From assembly GCF_009905375.1 (NCBI RefSeq), contig NC_133657.1, positions 42,713,853-42,777,852 on the forward strand: a stretch of 64,000 nucleotides of DNA, given 5' to 3'. Position numbers and translations under genes: made by a program. This DNA comes from Apium graveolens (Eukaryota > Streptophyta > Magnoliopsida > Apiales > Apiaceae). Of this stretch, positions 12,942 to 24,056 are shown piece by piece. The notes below the pieces were generated by a model. It saw nothing but the letters and a program-made list of their open reading frames with translations, was not told the origin of the DNA and made no database searches. The first letter of the stretch is position 1; the number at the start of each line of letters is the position of its first letter.

Positions 12942-13436
12942 TGTTCCCCAATAAAGATACAATTGTTTAAGGGGGGTTGGATACAATTGTATAAATATTT
13001 CAAATAAGTAATAAAATATAACAACTTTTTATATTTCTGCTTAAAACTGTTACAAAATCCTCTCAAAAAATACTGATAATCTTGAGAGCTGCTAGGTCGA
13101 ATGATGCTCGAGATCGATACACTACGTGATGACCTAAACTGTGTTTATATACTACACAGCTACAACAAATTAATCTAAGATATGCATTATCAAAAGCTAA
13201 CTATATCTGATACATATCTTCAATTGAATAGATAAAATACTATAGCTCAGACGTAACAGATATCTGCTCCACATTTTAAGGAACAAGACAAATCCTCTAA
13301 TGCTGACTGTCTTCAAATACTAATGCCATACAAATGCTGATGACATACCAAATCCTGACGGTACATCAGATCCTGATGACACCCAAACAGTCAGATCCTG
13401 AGCTTCTTCAGATCATTGAGAATTCAATATGTAACA
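12942..13436 (-). mobile_element. Cop-C 3' LTR (495 bp)
   Basis: In plus orientation it runs from TGTTCCCC to TATGTAACA. In sense it opens TGTTACATATTG and its end holds the CCAACCCCCC block typical of Sirevirus LTR ends. It carries repeats of AATCCTGA/GATCCTGA near 13350-13405. Its inner 89 bp (13348-13436) match the remnant at 25184-25272. Confidence 0.9.
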
Positions 13437-13447
13437 ATCTCCCCTAA
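13437..13447 (-). other. Cop-C polypurine tract
   Basis: In sense it reads TTAGGGGAGAT directly before the LTR start TGTTACA. The PPT primes plus-strand DNA synthesis. Equivalent tracts precede the 3' LTRs of Cop-B, Cop-D and Cop-E. Confidence 0.85.
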
Positions 13448-13527
13448 TTTATGCTTAATATAATGAAGAATAAATTCCATTCGCAATGATGCCAAAACCA
13501 ATCTACAAAATGTACAAGGAGTAAATC

Positions 13528-16500
13528 TTACTTCAGTATCTTGAGATAACTGACAGTTGTTTCCAGAAAGTTTTTCAATCTTTCTTCCTCCTTGTCTCGT
13601 AGGACTTTAACAAGCTTTTTGTTCAACTCTCTCTTCTCTTCAGTGTCTTATCCAAGCTGATAGATGGCTGATCTCAACTTAGAAATTGAGATTTTGCTTA
13701 TCTTAAGATCACCAATAAACATGTAACTCAAACTGACATCTTCATGATCAGGATTGAAGGATAACTAAGGATTGTTGATAAAAACTTGTAGTACTGCAGC
13801 TCCCTTTTTCATCTTCATTTTTTGAGCAATATAAGTTCTGTACTCAGGAACATAATCACCATCATATTTATCATCTTTTGTCATGACTCTTCTTCTGATA
13901 GCTTCCAGTATCATAGAAGACCAATTTCTGGTGATACTGTTCTCAACTCTAAGAAGATAGTGAATGTATTTCAATTCTAACATAGTCTTCATTAAGAGTT
14001 GCTATAATGTAAAACTTTTTACTTTACCATCCTTGAAAAAGTATAGAATCTCTTCTCTGACATCATTATCATTATCATTAATCATTCTATAGACGATCTT
14101 CACAGCTTCAAATTTCTCAAGGTATGAAGGAGAAACTCTTTCACCAAGATTCTCTGTCAGAGTATTTGTATCAAGCAGATCAGATTTTAGGATCTCCATA
14201 TCAGAATGACCAATACCTGCTCTGGTTCGAGATTTGATAAGTTTCAGTTTTTCATTATATTCCACCCAAGAAAGTTTCTTGATGGACTTATCAACATCTT
14301 CATGTTCTGAAATAGAATCTCTTAACCGTGCTGACACAAAATCAACGTGCTTGAACCCTTTAGGATAATCGAATGTATAAATATCTTCCATCTTCTATCC
14401 TTCTTCCTGAGAGGAGCATAACTTGTAGACAGATCATGAATCTTTCCTTTTGCTTTATACCATATCTCCCTCTTTGATTTTAAGATCCTTTGCAAATATT
14501 CTTTGCATGCTTGATCAGCGTCCTTTCTATCAACCTTTTCCTTTTCATCAACCTCTGAAATATGAGGAGTGACTACTGAAGTAAGAGCTGATTTATTTAA
14601 TGCTTCGATCACCTTTTCATCAGGCTCAAAATCAGTTATCAGGTTCACAACATCAGGATCTTCTTTTACCTCAGGATTTGTGTCTGCATTAGGAGTTACA
14701 TTCTGATTTTCTATATCAGCTTGATCAATATCAGTGGCTGATCTTTTCTTCCTTGGTATAATCAACTCTTCTAGCTTCTGAACTTCTTTATCTTCTTCAT
14801 TTCCTTGTACAGGAACATAACCTTCTCTGGATAGAAAATTCAGAAAAGTAGAGTTGAATGCAGTCACTTGACTTGATCCAGAAGTTCTTCCTCTTCTTCT
14901 AGCTCTTGTAGATCTTCCACCTCTTTTTTTTCTTCCTTTAGAAGTGTTAGTTTCAGCTTCAATTTGAGCCATTAGCTCCTTTTGTTGCATAATTGCTTCT
15001 TCAGGTGTTAGATCAGGAAATTCTTCAGTTATATACCCAAGAGCACTCCTAGCATTCTTTTGCTCAAACCTCTTGTCTTTGTAGTATAAAACAATCTCTT
15101 ACCATGTTTCCTTATGCCTGTAAGGAAAGATTAGTCCTTTAGAATCTGCTAAATTAGAGATTGTAACATCATCCTCAGATACACCAGCAGTAGTCTTGTG
15201 TTTGGCTTTGTGAGCATCAGTAGACTTCCTTTGTCCTGACGGATGAGTCTTCATGGAATGTTGAGGTTGCTGAATAGTAGAAACAATTGGAACAACTGTC
15301 ACTGGATTCTTATGCTTATCACCGTCATCATCAATATCTTTATCCTTTGTCTGAATAGAATCTGGTGTACATTTTATAGCAACTATCTTCTCCCCTTTTT
15401 GGCATCAGGATTTGAAAGAAGAGAAAACAGAGCATCCAGTTTGTCACCTATAGAAGAGACCTTGTCTTCTAAGGAAGAAAGTCTAGAGGCCATGTTGTGT
15501 TGAGATTCAACAACATCTATGATAGTATTTTTCACACTTTTAAATGCAGCTGATGTAGGTGTGTTAAGCAAAAATCCATCAATTTTCTCCTTGACATCAG
15601 GATGAGACTTCTTCATTTCATCAAGATCAGAGTGAATTCCTTTAACAGAAATAGTGGAGGCCTTAAGATGCAACTTTAGATCAGGAGTTTGAATTTCATC
15701 ATAGGCACGATGAATATGTTGCAGACCAACAGTAGAGGAGATAGATGTATTTGCAAGTTTCCATGTAGAATCCCATTCTGTCTGCCAAAAATGTGTAGCA
15801 TCAGCATTGTAATAAGAAGAATTTTCATTGAATTATGAAGAAGAACCAACATTGGACTTCTTAGATGCATCAATGGCAGACTTAAGTTGAGCTGTATCAG
15901 AATCATCCTCATTATCAGATTCAGACAGCCTATCAGAAGAATATGCAGAATCAGGCAGAATTGCCTTACCTTTAGCCAAGTTCTTTGCAAGAGATACATG
16001 TGGCTGATGAGATCCTGAAATAGAAAAATAGTAACACCTAAATCTCTCTGTTCTTTTCAAGTGATCTCATCACTTCTCACACAACATATTACTTTTAAGA
16101 GTAACATTATTCTCATAGAAGAAACTATATAAGTAAAGAAAAACTTATAAGATTCTTGTCTCAAAACTACCTTTCCTTTTCCCAGTATAGGAGAATGCCA
16201 CTCAATAGTTTAATTTTCTCACATTAAATTTTCACATAGTCTCGCAGAAAGGCTCAATCACACATTTAGCAAAGAAATAAGAGATGGCTGAGAAGAGTAG
16301 TATGCTTGTCATATAAATAGAGGTAACCTCAAAGAATAGACTATTTATAATCATACAAACATAAGAACATATGAGAAAGTTAGCAATACCTGAAAGTGAG
16401 TCCTCAAGTGGGAGTGATGATAGTGGAGGAACAAACAGCACATCAGGATGTTTTTGCAGGCTAGCAACCAATAAAAGGGTCATCAATAGTAGCTAGTTCA

Positions 16501-18243
16501 GTTGAAAGATGAGTCTGAGTGCGAGCTGCTGGAACATCAGGAGTTGTTCTTTTAGGAGAAGGTGAGAGACCAACATCAGTACTTTGAATGGATGGTGCTT
16601 GTGGAGTCTGAGAAAAGTGAGCTGCTTCAGCAGTGCTTGATGAAGGTTCTTGTGTGCTCGTCTTAAAAATAGGATCATTTATGAGTGCATCCACCCTTCA
16701 CATTATCTCCTGATGAGTTTTCTTTTCCTATAATAGTTGAACAGAGTCAGCAAGAAGATCACCCTGAGCAATATTGACAATGATATGGGCAGCCTCAGTG
16801 TCTTCATCTTCCCTTTGAGAAGGGAAGATGGTTCTTGTGTGACTGGATGTGTTGCAGTTACTAAATCCCTTTGAGACTTAGGTTCTAGTGTACTGACATC
16901 CTTGGTAAGAGTCTGAGTCTTCTTCTTCTTTATGATTTATCCAACTACTGTGTCACTTTTTCTTTTCAACTGGCTCATTGTAGGTTTCTTGAGTTCAGTA
17001 TTTGCTTTAATTTCTGGAAGATTGTCGAGCAGAGCACTAGCATCAGTAGTTGGCTCCCTGGTTCCAGTAGAATTACCGGATGTCTTAGTTTTTTACAGCA
17101 ACCTTATTGGCATCTGATCATCAGAGTCAAAATTATCATGTAAAATCAGTCGTCGTCTCTTGACTAGAAAATAGTCTTCTTTCTTCTCTGTCACTCAGTG
17201 AGGCTTGTTTAGCTTTCTGTCCAGATGTGACAGATTTCCTAGACAACCTTTTCTTTTTTTCAACTGATGTCTTTTGAGAGACATCAGATGGGGCTAATTT
17301 AGAAGCTGGGTGTGTTTGATGTTTGAAAGAATAAATGCTTGGGTTAGAAACAAGATGGGTTGTGTCTTGATTCTCAGCATCAGGAAATGTGACAGAGGTG
17401 CCAGCATCAGGATTTGCAGGAACTTGTGTAGGTTTATTTCTTAACAGAAATTGCCTAACCTCTCGAGGCAGAAAAGGAGGTCCTAAAAATTTATTCTTTT
17501 CATCCCTTTTAATATGATCAGTGATTGCTTTTTCAGAAATTTGAAAAATAGGAAGTAATTCATCATCATCAAAGATAGCATTAGGGCATAGAAAAGTGAA
17601 AATCAGTTGGAGAAATCGAGTGTACCCTCACTCCTGAGGCATCTGCTTTCCTAGCAATTATGAATTGTAGTATAGTATTATCATAATCAAAATTACCAGA
17701 GTAAAGAAGAGAGTACCCAATTTTCAGAGAGGTGGATGGAAGAGCATCAAAATTTATTGTTTTGTTCAAGAAACACCTACTGATGCAATCAAAGAAAAAG
17801 TTACATTCCCTTTTCAGTTTTGTCCTTGCCAATTTTTCAATGGTTGTGATTTCTCCTTTATAACCTAAAATCCTGAGCATATCAAACAACTGCTCAACGG
17901 TATATGTATCAGGAGCACCATCAAGGGCAGGTAATCTCAAGGCTTGAAGTAGAACATCAGCATCAACCTCATACCTGTGACCCTTATACTCAAAGGAAAA
18001 ACCAGTATTTGTTGTATTGACTAAGGCTATATTTCATACCTGCATGAAAGCCTTGTATGACACCTTGACAGGATTTGTAAGAGCATATCCAATTGGACAT
18101 TGTAGTAGAAAATCCTGAATATCATGAAAAGAGGATGGTAGCTGCTGATGTGAAAGCAGAACTAAGTAATTGTTATTACCAAATGTATTTACATGAATGA
18201 TTGTGGTTTAACTGAAAAGTGGTGAAACTTCAGATGATGTCAT
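13528..18243 (-). pseudogene. Cop-C env-like ORF, broken, with an intron
   Basis: The product is a Sirevirus env-like protein of unproven function. The chosen start is the ATG at 18243, whose following codons parallel the Cop-B start, and the end is TAA at 13528. The N-terminal part (17581-18240) has IGYALTNP, LRILGYKGEI and NFFFDCISRCFLNK. The middle is Ser/Pro-rich. A coiled coil at 15383-15673 ends LSNPDAKKG, and the C-terminal part (13765-14391) resembles Cop-B at VPEYR. An apparent phase-1 intron occupies 16015-16389. At least six frames or stops interrupt it. It is homologous to the env-like ORF at 43676-47433. No signal peptide or clear membrane anchor was seen. Confidence 0.75.
16015..16389 (-). 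other. Putative spliceosomal intron in Cop-C env-like ORF (375 bp)
   Basis: In sense the junctions read TCACTTTCAG|GTATTGCTA and TTTTCTATTTCAG|GATCTCATC. The donor is GT with AG upstream, and the acceptor is preceded by a pyrimidine-rich run. The upstream open frame (ending in the codons for EDSLS) and the downstream frame (SHQPHVSLAKN) join in phase 1 without a frame change, while the unspliced frame runs into stops. Cop-E has a matching intron at 50245-50662, with shared internal blocks such as AGAGAGATT near the acceptor. Confidence 0.7.
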
Positions 18244-18972
18244 GATGTGTATAGCTTGAGAGAGTGAATAGAAGTTATATGTAAACAATGAAGCTATGTG
18301 TATGATGATTTGTGTCACATTGATTCTTTTTAGTTATATAGTTTTGCTACTCTGGAGTATGTATAATACATTCATATGAAGAAGGTAAGTAGCATGAGTT
18401 TGACTTCGGACAGGAAACAATTACCGAGTAACAGATTTTGACGGTGGATTAATTTGCGAAAGTAAAGAAAAAATACGTACAAAGATGTCGAGACACAACT
18501 GCAAACATTTGTTTATCAAATAATCCACCATTAACTATTAATTAAGTGAGATACTTAATTTTAACAATAAGCCTACTCAAAAATTAACACTAATAATCTG
18601 AATTAGTAAATGTTGACCTGTCGTTAGGATTTGAGGCCATTTCATTGTCAGGATTTGACGAAATCAGGATGTGTCGATTCAAATTCAACAGTTGTTGTGC
18701 AAAGCATCAGAGATTATTAGCAGACCATAATTTTAATCAAAACAATCATCAAGTATATTCAATTGAAATGGATGAAGTAAAGATTAACAGGCTTCAAATA
18801 TCAGTCACATGCATTCATGGAAAAATAATCAGAGACTAAATCTTGCAATAACATATATTTCATTAATATATCATAAGATTACATTTCATGAAATTTGTTT
18901 TGAAGTACATACAAAGAGGATTACAATAACATCCTAATCTATGATTAAATAAGCAGTCTTCGCCTAAGAGGC
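18244..18972 (-). promoter_or_regulatory. Spacer with TATA box upstream of Cop-C env-like ORF
   Basis: This is noncoding DNA between the small ORF and the env-like ORF. In sense, CTATATAACTA (18332-18341) lies about 90 nt before the env-like ATG, a plausible plant TATA-to-start spacing. The family motif TCAGGATTTGA recurs at about 18650. The open frame at 18645-18839 on the plus strand has no recognisable product. Whether transcription starts here is inference. Confidence 0.4.
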
Positions 18973-19284
18973 CTAAACACCGCTGACGGTGAAGAGAAAT
19001 AGCTGAAAAGTGTTTTTCAGGAAGACAAAGGTGATGAAGGATCAGGGCTTCTCTTTCCTACTTTCAACAAAGAGAATATCAAGACAAATAATTTTCTCTT
19101 GCTGGTGAAGAGTGTGGAGGAGAAATTCTCTTTGGAAGAATAGAAGATCATTTTTGATGACATCTGGAAGTTGAATCCAGACATTATGTGGAATGTCATT
19201 GATAGGATATGGAGTTAGGATTCGATTCTGAAAGATTGTAACATCATGTGTACCATAGACGTAGAACCAGCTTGACTGTGCCAT
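18973..19284 (-). pseudogene. Cop-C conserved small ORF (about 104 codons, one stop)
   Basis: The function is unknown. The start is the ATG at 19284 (MAQSSWFYVYGT); an upstream ATG would read through the CT repeat and is not preferred. The protein shares W-Y-YGT, F-N-I-TP, IPHN-WIQ-P and IK-DLL motifs and the tail LFVESRK with the Cop-B small ORF at 42794. An in-frame TGA at 19042-19044 follows, but the frame then continues into LFLFTVS, also present in frame in Cop-B, so the ancestral protein ended near 18973. The sequence is predicted soluble and basic, without a clear membrane segment. It lies between RNase H and the env-like ORF, in the sense orientation. Confidence 0.65.
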
Positions 19285-19368
19285 TGTTTGTGAGAAATGA
19301 AAAATGAGGAGATGTTTTTGAGTATGTGAAGATATGATTTGACTGAGGGATAAGTAGTCATTTTCATA

Positions 19369-19407
<39 letters not shown>

Positions 19408-19694
19408 CAAGAGACTAGGGATATGATTAATGATTAACTGAAGAGTTAACTTAATGAATTAGCCAAAAGATCTCTTTTTAAGGTGCGTTTCCCTAGACTG
19501 ATGTGTAATGATGGCAGTGATATATTTATTCAGACATGCACAATTAGCAAATAAATTCACTTAATTTATCATGCATATAAAATAGAATACTTCAAATATT
19601 TCTGGCTTGATATCTAAAAACACAGCATTTAGGACATATCAGGATTTGATCAATAAACATCAGGATTTGATCAAATATAACTTGAAATAAAAAT
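19285..19694 (-). promoter_or_regulatory. Cop-C spacer between RNase H and small ORF
   Basis: It is noncoding. It includes the block CATCAGTCTAGGGA in sense (19490-19503), which is also found upstream of the Cop-B small ORF (42631-42644), an ATAAATATATCA TATA-like stretch at 19513-19533, and repeats of ATCAGGATTTGATC at about 19637-19675. Regulatory function is inferred from conservation and position. Confidence 0.45.
19372..19402. repeat. GA/CT microsatellite before the Cop-C small ORF
   Basis: The plus strand is a (GA)n run of about 31 bases. In sense it is (CT)n, 90-120 nt upstream of the small-ORF ATG, resembling the pyrimidine patches of plant leaders. Repeat slippage may have replaced promoter sequence here. 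Confidence 0.9.
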
Positions 19695-21078
19695 TTACTT
19701 GTCCCAATTAACCATACCAAGTTCGTTCACAAGCTTTGTAAATATTGCTTCAGGTAATGACTTTGTGAACATATCAGCCAGCTGTTGTTCAGTAGGAACA
19801 AAATGAAGCTCTATGGTTCCTTCCATGACATGCTCTCTTATGAAGTGATATCTGATACTGATGTGCTTTATAAGAGAGTGTTGTACCGGATATCCTGTCA
19901 TAGCAATAGCACTTTGATTATCACAATAAATAGGAATTTTTGAGAATGATAATCCATAGTCCATGAGCTGATTTCTCATCATTTCTACTTCTTGCTGAAC
20001 CATGAGACTAGTCTTCCTCCCATAAATTGACAACTCCTAGAGGTGCTCTTCCTGTCTATTTTACATCCAGCAAACTCAGCATCTAAATACCCACACAGTT
20101 CAAAATCAGCTTCCAATGCATACCATAGACCAAGTGATGTTGTGCATTTGAGATATCGAAAGATTCTGTTAACTCTATAAGATGTGACATCAACTGCTGT
20201 ACCTTTATTTGGATCAAGTTTTGTAGCAGTTGCCATAGGAGTACTTGCATTTGCACTTTCTTGCATATTAAACCTCTTCAGTAGATTTCTTGTGTACTTG
20301 GACTGATTGATATAGATGCCATTTTCAGTCTGTTTAATCTGCAAGCCTAGGAAATAGCTCATCTCTCCTATCATACTCATTTGATATCTTGATTGCATCA
20401 ACTTTGAAAACTTATCACACAGTGTTTGATTAGTTGATCCAAAAATGATATCATCCATATAAATTTGGACTAGAAGAAAATATTTACCTTTATTTAGATA
20501 AAATAGGGTTTTATCTATTGTACCTCTTTTGAATCCACTTCCAAGTAGAAACTGAGCAAGGGTTTCATACCATGCCCTAGGTGCTTGCTTTAGTCCATAG
20601 AGTGTTTTATCAAGTCTATAAACATAGTCAGGATGTCTGGGATCCACAAATCTTGGGGGTTGTTCAACATATACTTCTTCTTCAAGTTCTCCATTGAGAA
20701 ATGCACTCTTGACATCCATCTGGAAGACCTTTAACTTCTTGTGAGCAGCATATGCCAAGAAGATTCTGATTGCTTCCAACCTAGCAACATGAGCAAATGT
20801 CTAATCATAGTCAATGCCTTCCTGTTGGGAATATCCTTTAGCCACCAACCTTGCCTTGTTTCTGATGATTTTTCCATCAGAATCAATCTTGTTTCTAAAG
20901 ACCCACTTTGTGCCCATAATTGACCTGTTCATAGGTCTAGGCACCAACTTCCATACTTCATTTCTTTCAAATTCATTCAATTCTTCTTGCATAGCCATGA
21001 CCCAATCTGCATCCTTGAGTGCATCTTCAACTTTTTTGGCTCCTCTTTTGAAAGTAGATTGTGATATAAACATTCATT
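19695..21078 (-). pseudogene. Cop-C reverse transcriptase and RNase H, broken
   Basis: In sense order, the RT N-terminal part (20801-21073) has GTKWVFRNK and [17 protein letters not shown]. The next open stretch (19985-20779) has [33 protein letters not shown] and the catalytic YMDDIIFGS. RNase H follows, with the [19 protein letters not shown] block, CDNQSAIAMT and a C-terminal FTKSLPEAIF. A stop separates the first two stretches near 20790, and the frame shifts near 20000, where the VEAEY region is shortened. RT also lacks about 50 residues around LLYLTASRPDIM, since [12 protein letters not shown] follows directly. The element RT could therefore not be made from this copy. Confidence 0.9.
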
Positions 21079-22236
21079 CTAAGTTGTACTTCTTATTTTT
21101 ACACCATCATCGGGATTTCCAATGATCAGATCAGGAGTATAATCTTTAGTCCATTTTCTGGCACTGGGAAGTGTCCTTCTGGAGCTTGATGCTCCCCCTG
21201 AATTGTATGCCTCTTCAAATGCATTTGAGGCTCCCCCTGAATCTGTTGTGTTATCTCTTGATAATATATTGGGACTTGACTCAAGTTCATTTGATGTTGA
21301 ATCAGCATTGGATTCTGAGAGATTAGATTGAGAAGAATCTTGAGATGACTCTTCAGTGCTAGTACCATCAGCTGACCCTTGATGTTGCTCCCCCTCAACA
21401 TTTGCAAGATCAATAGTACAGTGATTATCTTCAGAATCTGAAGGAGTGTCAGGATTTGGATCATCAGGATTTGACAGTTCATTAGAGTTTGATCGAGATT
21501 CCAACAATGCATTTTCATTAGCGAAGATTAAGCTTTCATGAGTGTCTTCTTTAAAGCCATGAATTTTCTTATCATCGAAAGATACATTTATAGAGACTAC
21601 TACAGTATATGTTCTCATATTGAACACTCTGTATGCTTTTAATGGTGAGTATCCAACAAAGATTCCTTCATCAGCCTTTGATTCAAATTTGCCAAGCTGA
21701 TCAGTATGAGTTCTCAAAACAAAGCACTTACATCCAAATACATGAAGATGTTTGAGATTGGGCTTCTTTTCTTTTATTATTTGATAAGGAGTAACACCAT
21801 GTTTGTTTATCAGAGTGATATTCTGAGTATAACATGTTGTGTTTACCGCTTTAGCCCAAAAGTAAGTGGGTAGTTTTGCTTCCTCTAGCAAAGTTCTGCC
21901 AGCTTTAATCAAGGTTCTATTCTTTCTCTCAACAACACCATTTTGCTGAGGTGTACCAGGAGCTGAGAATTGTTGCTCTATGCCTTTGTACTTGCATAAT
22001 TCCTCCATCTTTGAGTTCTTGAATTCAGTGCCATTATCACTTCTCAGGATTTTCACTTTGTGAGTAGATCCATTTTCAATTTGCCTTATGTAGTCCAGAA
22101 GAATTTCTGGAGTTTCATCCTTCTTGTGTAGAAAATAGACCCATGTATATCTAGTGAAATTATCAACAATTACTAGTGTGTACCTTTTCTTGTTGATGGA
22201 TATTATGTTCACTGGTCCAAAAAGGTCCAGGTACAA
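21079..22236 (-). pseudogene. Cop-C integrase core and integrase-RT linker
   Basis: This is a 385-codon open stretch. Near its start are the first catalytic Asp (YLDLFGPVN), the second (LRSDNGTEFKN) and the Glu in TPQQNGVVERKN, so the DDE triad that inserts element DNA is visible. The region from about residue 240 is a Ser/Asp/Asn-rich linker, with the family motif in frame (NPDDPNPD) and GGAS peptides encoded by GGGGGAGC tracts. It ends [16 protein letters not shown], just before RT. A frameshift near 22230 separates it from the N-terminal part. Confidence 0.9.
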
Positions 22237-22828
22237 AGATAAAGAATTTTATTTTGCTTTTGAAAGATACTCTTCTTTGTTTAGACTTTTGGCAAGCATC
22301 ACAAAGACCATCACTTGAGTATAGCATGTTTGGCAATCCTCTTACAAGCTCCTTCTTGGCAAGCTCATTGATTGAGTTGAAGTTGAGATGTAAGAGCTTC
22401 TTATGCCAGTTCCAGCTCTCATCTACTGATGCCTTAGAGATAAGGCAAGTAGCTTCCTTTTCAAGACTTTCATGTAGTCTTTCTTCATATATGTTACCAT
22501 GTCTATATCCATTTAAGATAATTTTCTTTGACTTGTTGTGAACAACTTCACAGTGTGAGTCATAGAATACCACATGATAACCTCTGTCAGTGATTTGACT
22601 GATGCTCAGAAGATTGTGCTTCAGTCCATCTACCAGAGCTACATTCTCTATTGCTACCTTTCTAATTATCAAGTTGCCATATCCCAGAGTGTGTCCATCA
22701 TTTCCATCTCCATAAGATACATCTGGGCCATCCTTCTTCTCAAATTCTGACAGCAGGGATTTATTTCTAGTCATGTGTCTTGAATATCCACTATGCAAGA
22801 CAGGTGTATTTTTCTTGTTACCCTGCAA
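22163..22828 (-). pseudogene. Cop-C protease end and integrase N-terminal domain
   Basis: The first residues read VLHSGYSRHMT where copia proteases have L-D-S-G-C, so the catalytic Asp is His. This is followed by SYGDGN, LGYGNL, LLSISQI and YRHGNIY, and by the integrase zinc module, with WHKKLLHLNF and CDACQKSKQRR supplying the His/Cys ligands. The frame is lost near 22230. The rest of protease and all of gag are missing because Cop-D begins at 22858. Confidence 0.85.
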
Positions 22829-22857
22829 TCAGAAGATTAATTAAATAGAAAGATTTT

Positions 22858-23865
22858 TGTTAGTCCCTAACAATGCAACAAGAATTACAGAAGGGGGGTT
22901 GAATAGAATTCTTGAAACTTTTTCTCAATTATAAAATGTTCTAACTTAAAATATATATGTCAGTGTTTTGATTTGCAAAGTGCGGAATGACAAGTTAAAT
23001 ATGAATTAAAACATAAAATAATAAAAACACAAGTCTTTAAAACTTTTTGGTGGATTTCAATGTATCCACCATATATATATATATATCAAGAGAATTCTGT
23101 GAAGCTTGAATAGCTCACAGCTGCTTATAAGTAAGAACAACTAAACTTACAGAGAAATGCTAAGGATATAGCTTACAATTGTTTCTATGAGAGAATACTT
23201 GCTTAGTCTTGTTGTTGTTCTATTTGCTACTCTGGTTTTATATATCACCAAGATTACACAGTAATAAGACAAGATAATAAAACAAAACCTATCAAGTCTA
23301 ATACTATGTTGCTTCACTACTCTATTCCAGCATCTTTGAATTTCTTCATAATAGCATGGAAATGGCAATGCTTCTTTGTTCTCAAAAACCCAGTTGAATA
23401 GGCTTCCATATTTCTTTTTTATACACTCGATGCATGTGACTGTGTTGTCACTGTCAACAGATGTTTGAATTGATCATCCGTCGGGTACATGATCATCCGT
23501 CGGGTTGCCTTGTAGATCATCCGTCGGGTAGCTATTTGGCACTTGACCTCATTTCATTTATGCAGAATTATAAGACATCATCTATGTACAATTAATCAAC
23601 CTATTCTGCATATCTAATTAAAGTCAACATGACTTATATGCTACTACAGAATCTAAACAAAGGTGTTTACAGAGATGTGCTACATGACTTATTGTTACAA
23701 AAGCTACTCACTCGATGGATGTCAAATCATCACCCGTCGGGACTATATAGAGTCATCCGTCGGGACTATATTTGCTTATCCGCCGAGTGCTACATATTTC
23801 ACTAAGTTAAATCTACTAAGGTGTTTTGTTAATGAAATCATCAAGTTCACAACATATTCACAACA
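22858..23865 (-). mobile_element. Cop-D 3' LTR (~1008 bp)
   Basis: In plus orientation it begins TGTTAGTCCC and ends CACAACA. It includes the Sirevirus block GGGGGGTTGAAT near its start and a short TA run at 23070-23087. The start lies 30 bp beyond the last Cop-C protease codon. The only ORFs inside it are unrecognised. Confidence 0.85.
23475..23790. repeat. Dispersed ATCCGTCGGG motif cluster in Cop-D LTR
   Basis: Six copies of ATCCGTCGGG or one-to-two-base variants occur: near 23475, 23495, 23519, 23731, 23754 and 23778. Related ATCCGTTGA forms mark Cop-A and Cop-E. These are probably family-specific LTR motifs. Confidence 0.85.
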
Positions 23866-24056
23866 ATCTCCCCTAATTTATGTCTACTAGAATTGTAGCC
23901 ATAAATTAAGAGAAACTTGATGATAACAAAACACCCTAAAAATACAAATTTAAATGGAAGTAGATAAAACTGTAAAGTGCTGCAATTAACAAAATGTACA
24001 AAGATTTGCTCACACTCATTTTCAAGGTGCTCCTCTAGCCTGAGCAGATTAATCTA
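23866..24056 (-). other. Cop-D PPT and 3' noncoding segment
   Basis: In sense AATTAGGGGAGAT (23866-23878) lies directly before the LTR and is the plus-strand primer. The remainder, up to the env-like stop, is AT-rich without an ORF. Confidence 0.75.

Noticed and set aside
15676..15999. 107-codon Leu/Ile-rich ORF as a membrane protein
   Set aside because: It is a shifted frame of the env-like chain; the hydrophobicity comes from reading Ser/Asp codons out of frame.
16232..16486. Hydrophobic tail as an env transmembrane anchor
   Set aside because: The hydrophobic part lies beyond the putative splice donor at 16389, so it is more likely intron translated by mistake.
21126..21518. 130-codon minus-strand ORF
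   Set aside because: It is an alternative frame of the Cop-C linker. The frame of the 21079-22236 stretch carries the integrase motifs.
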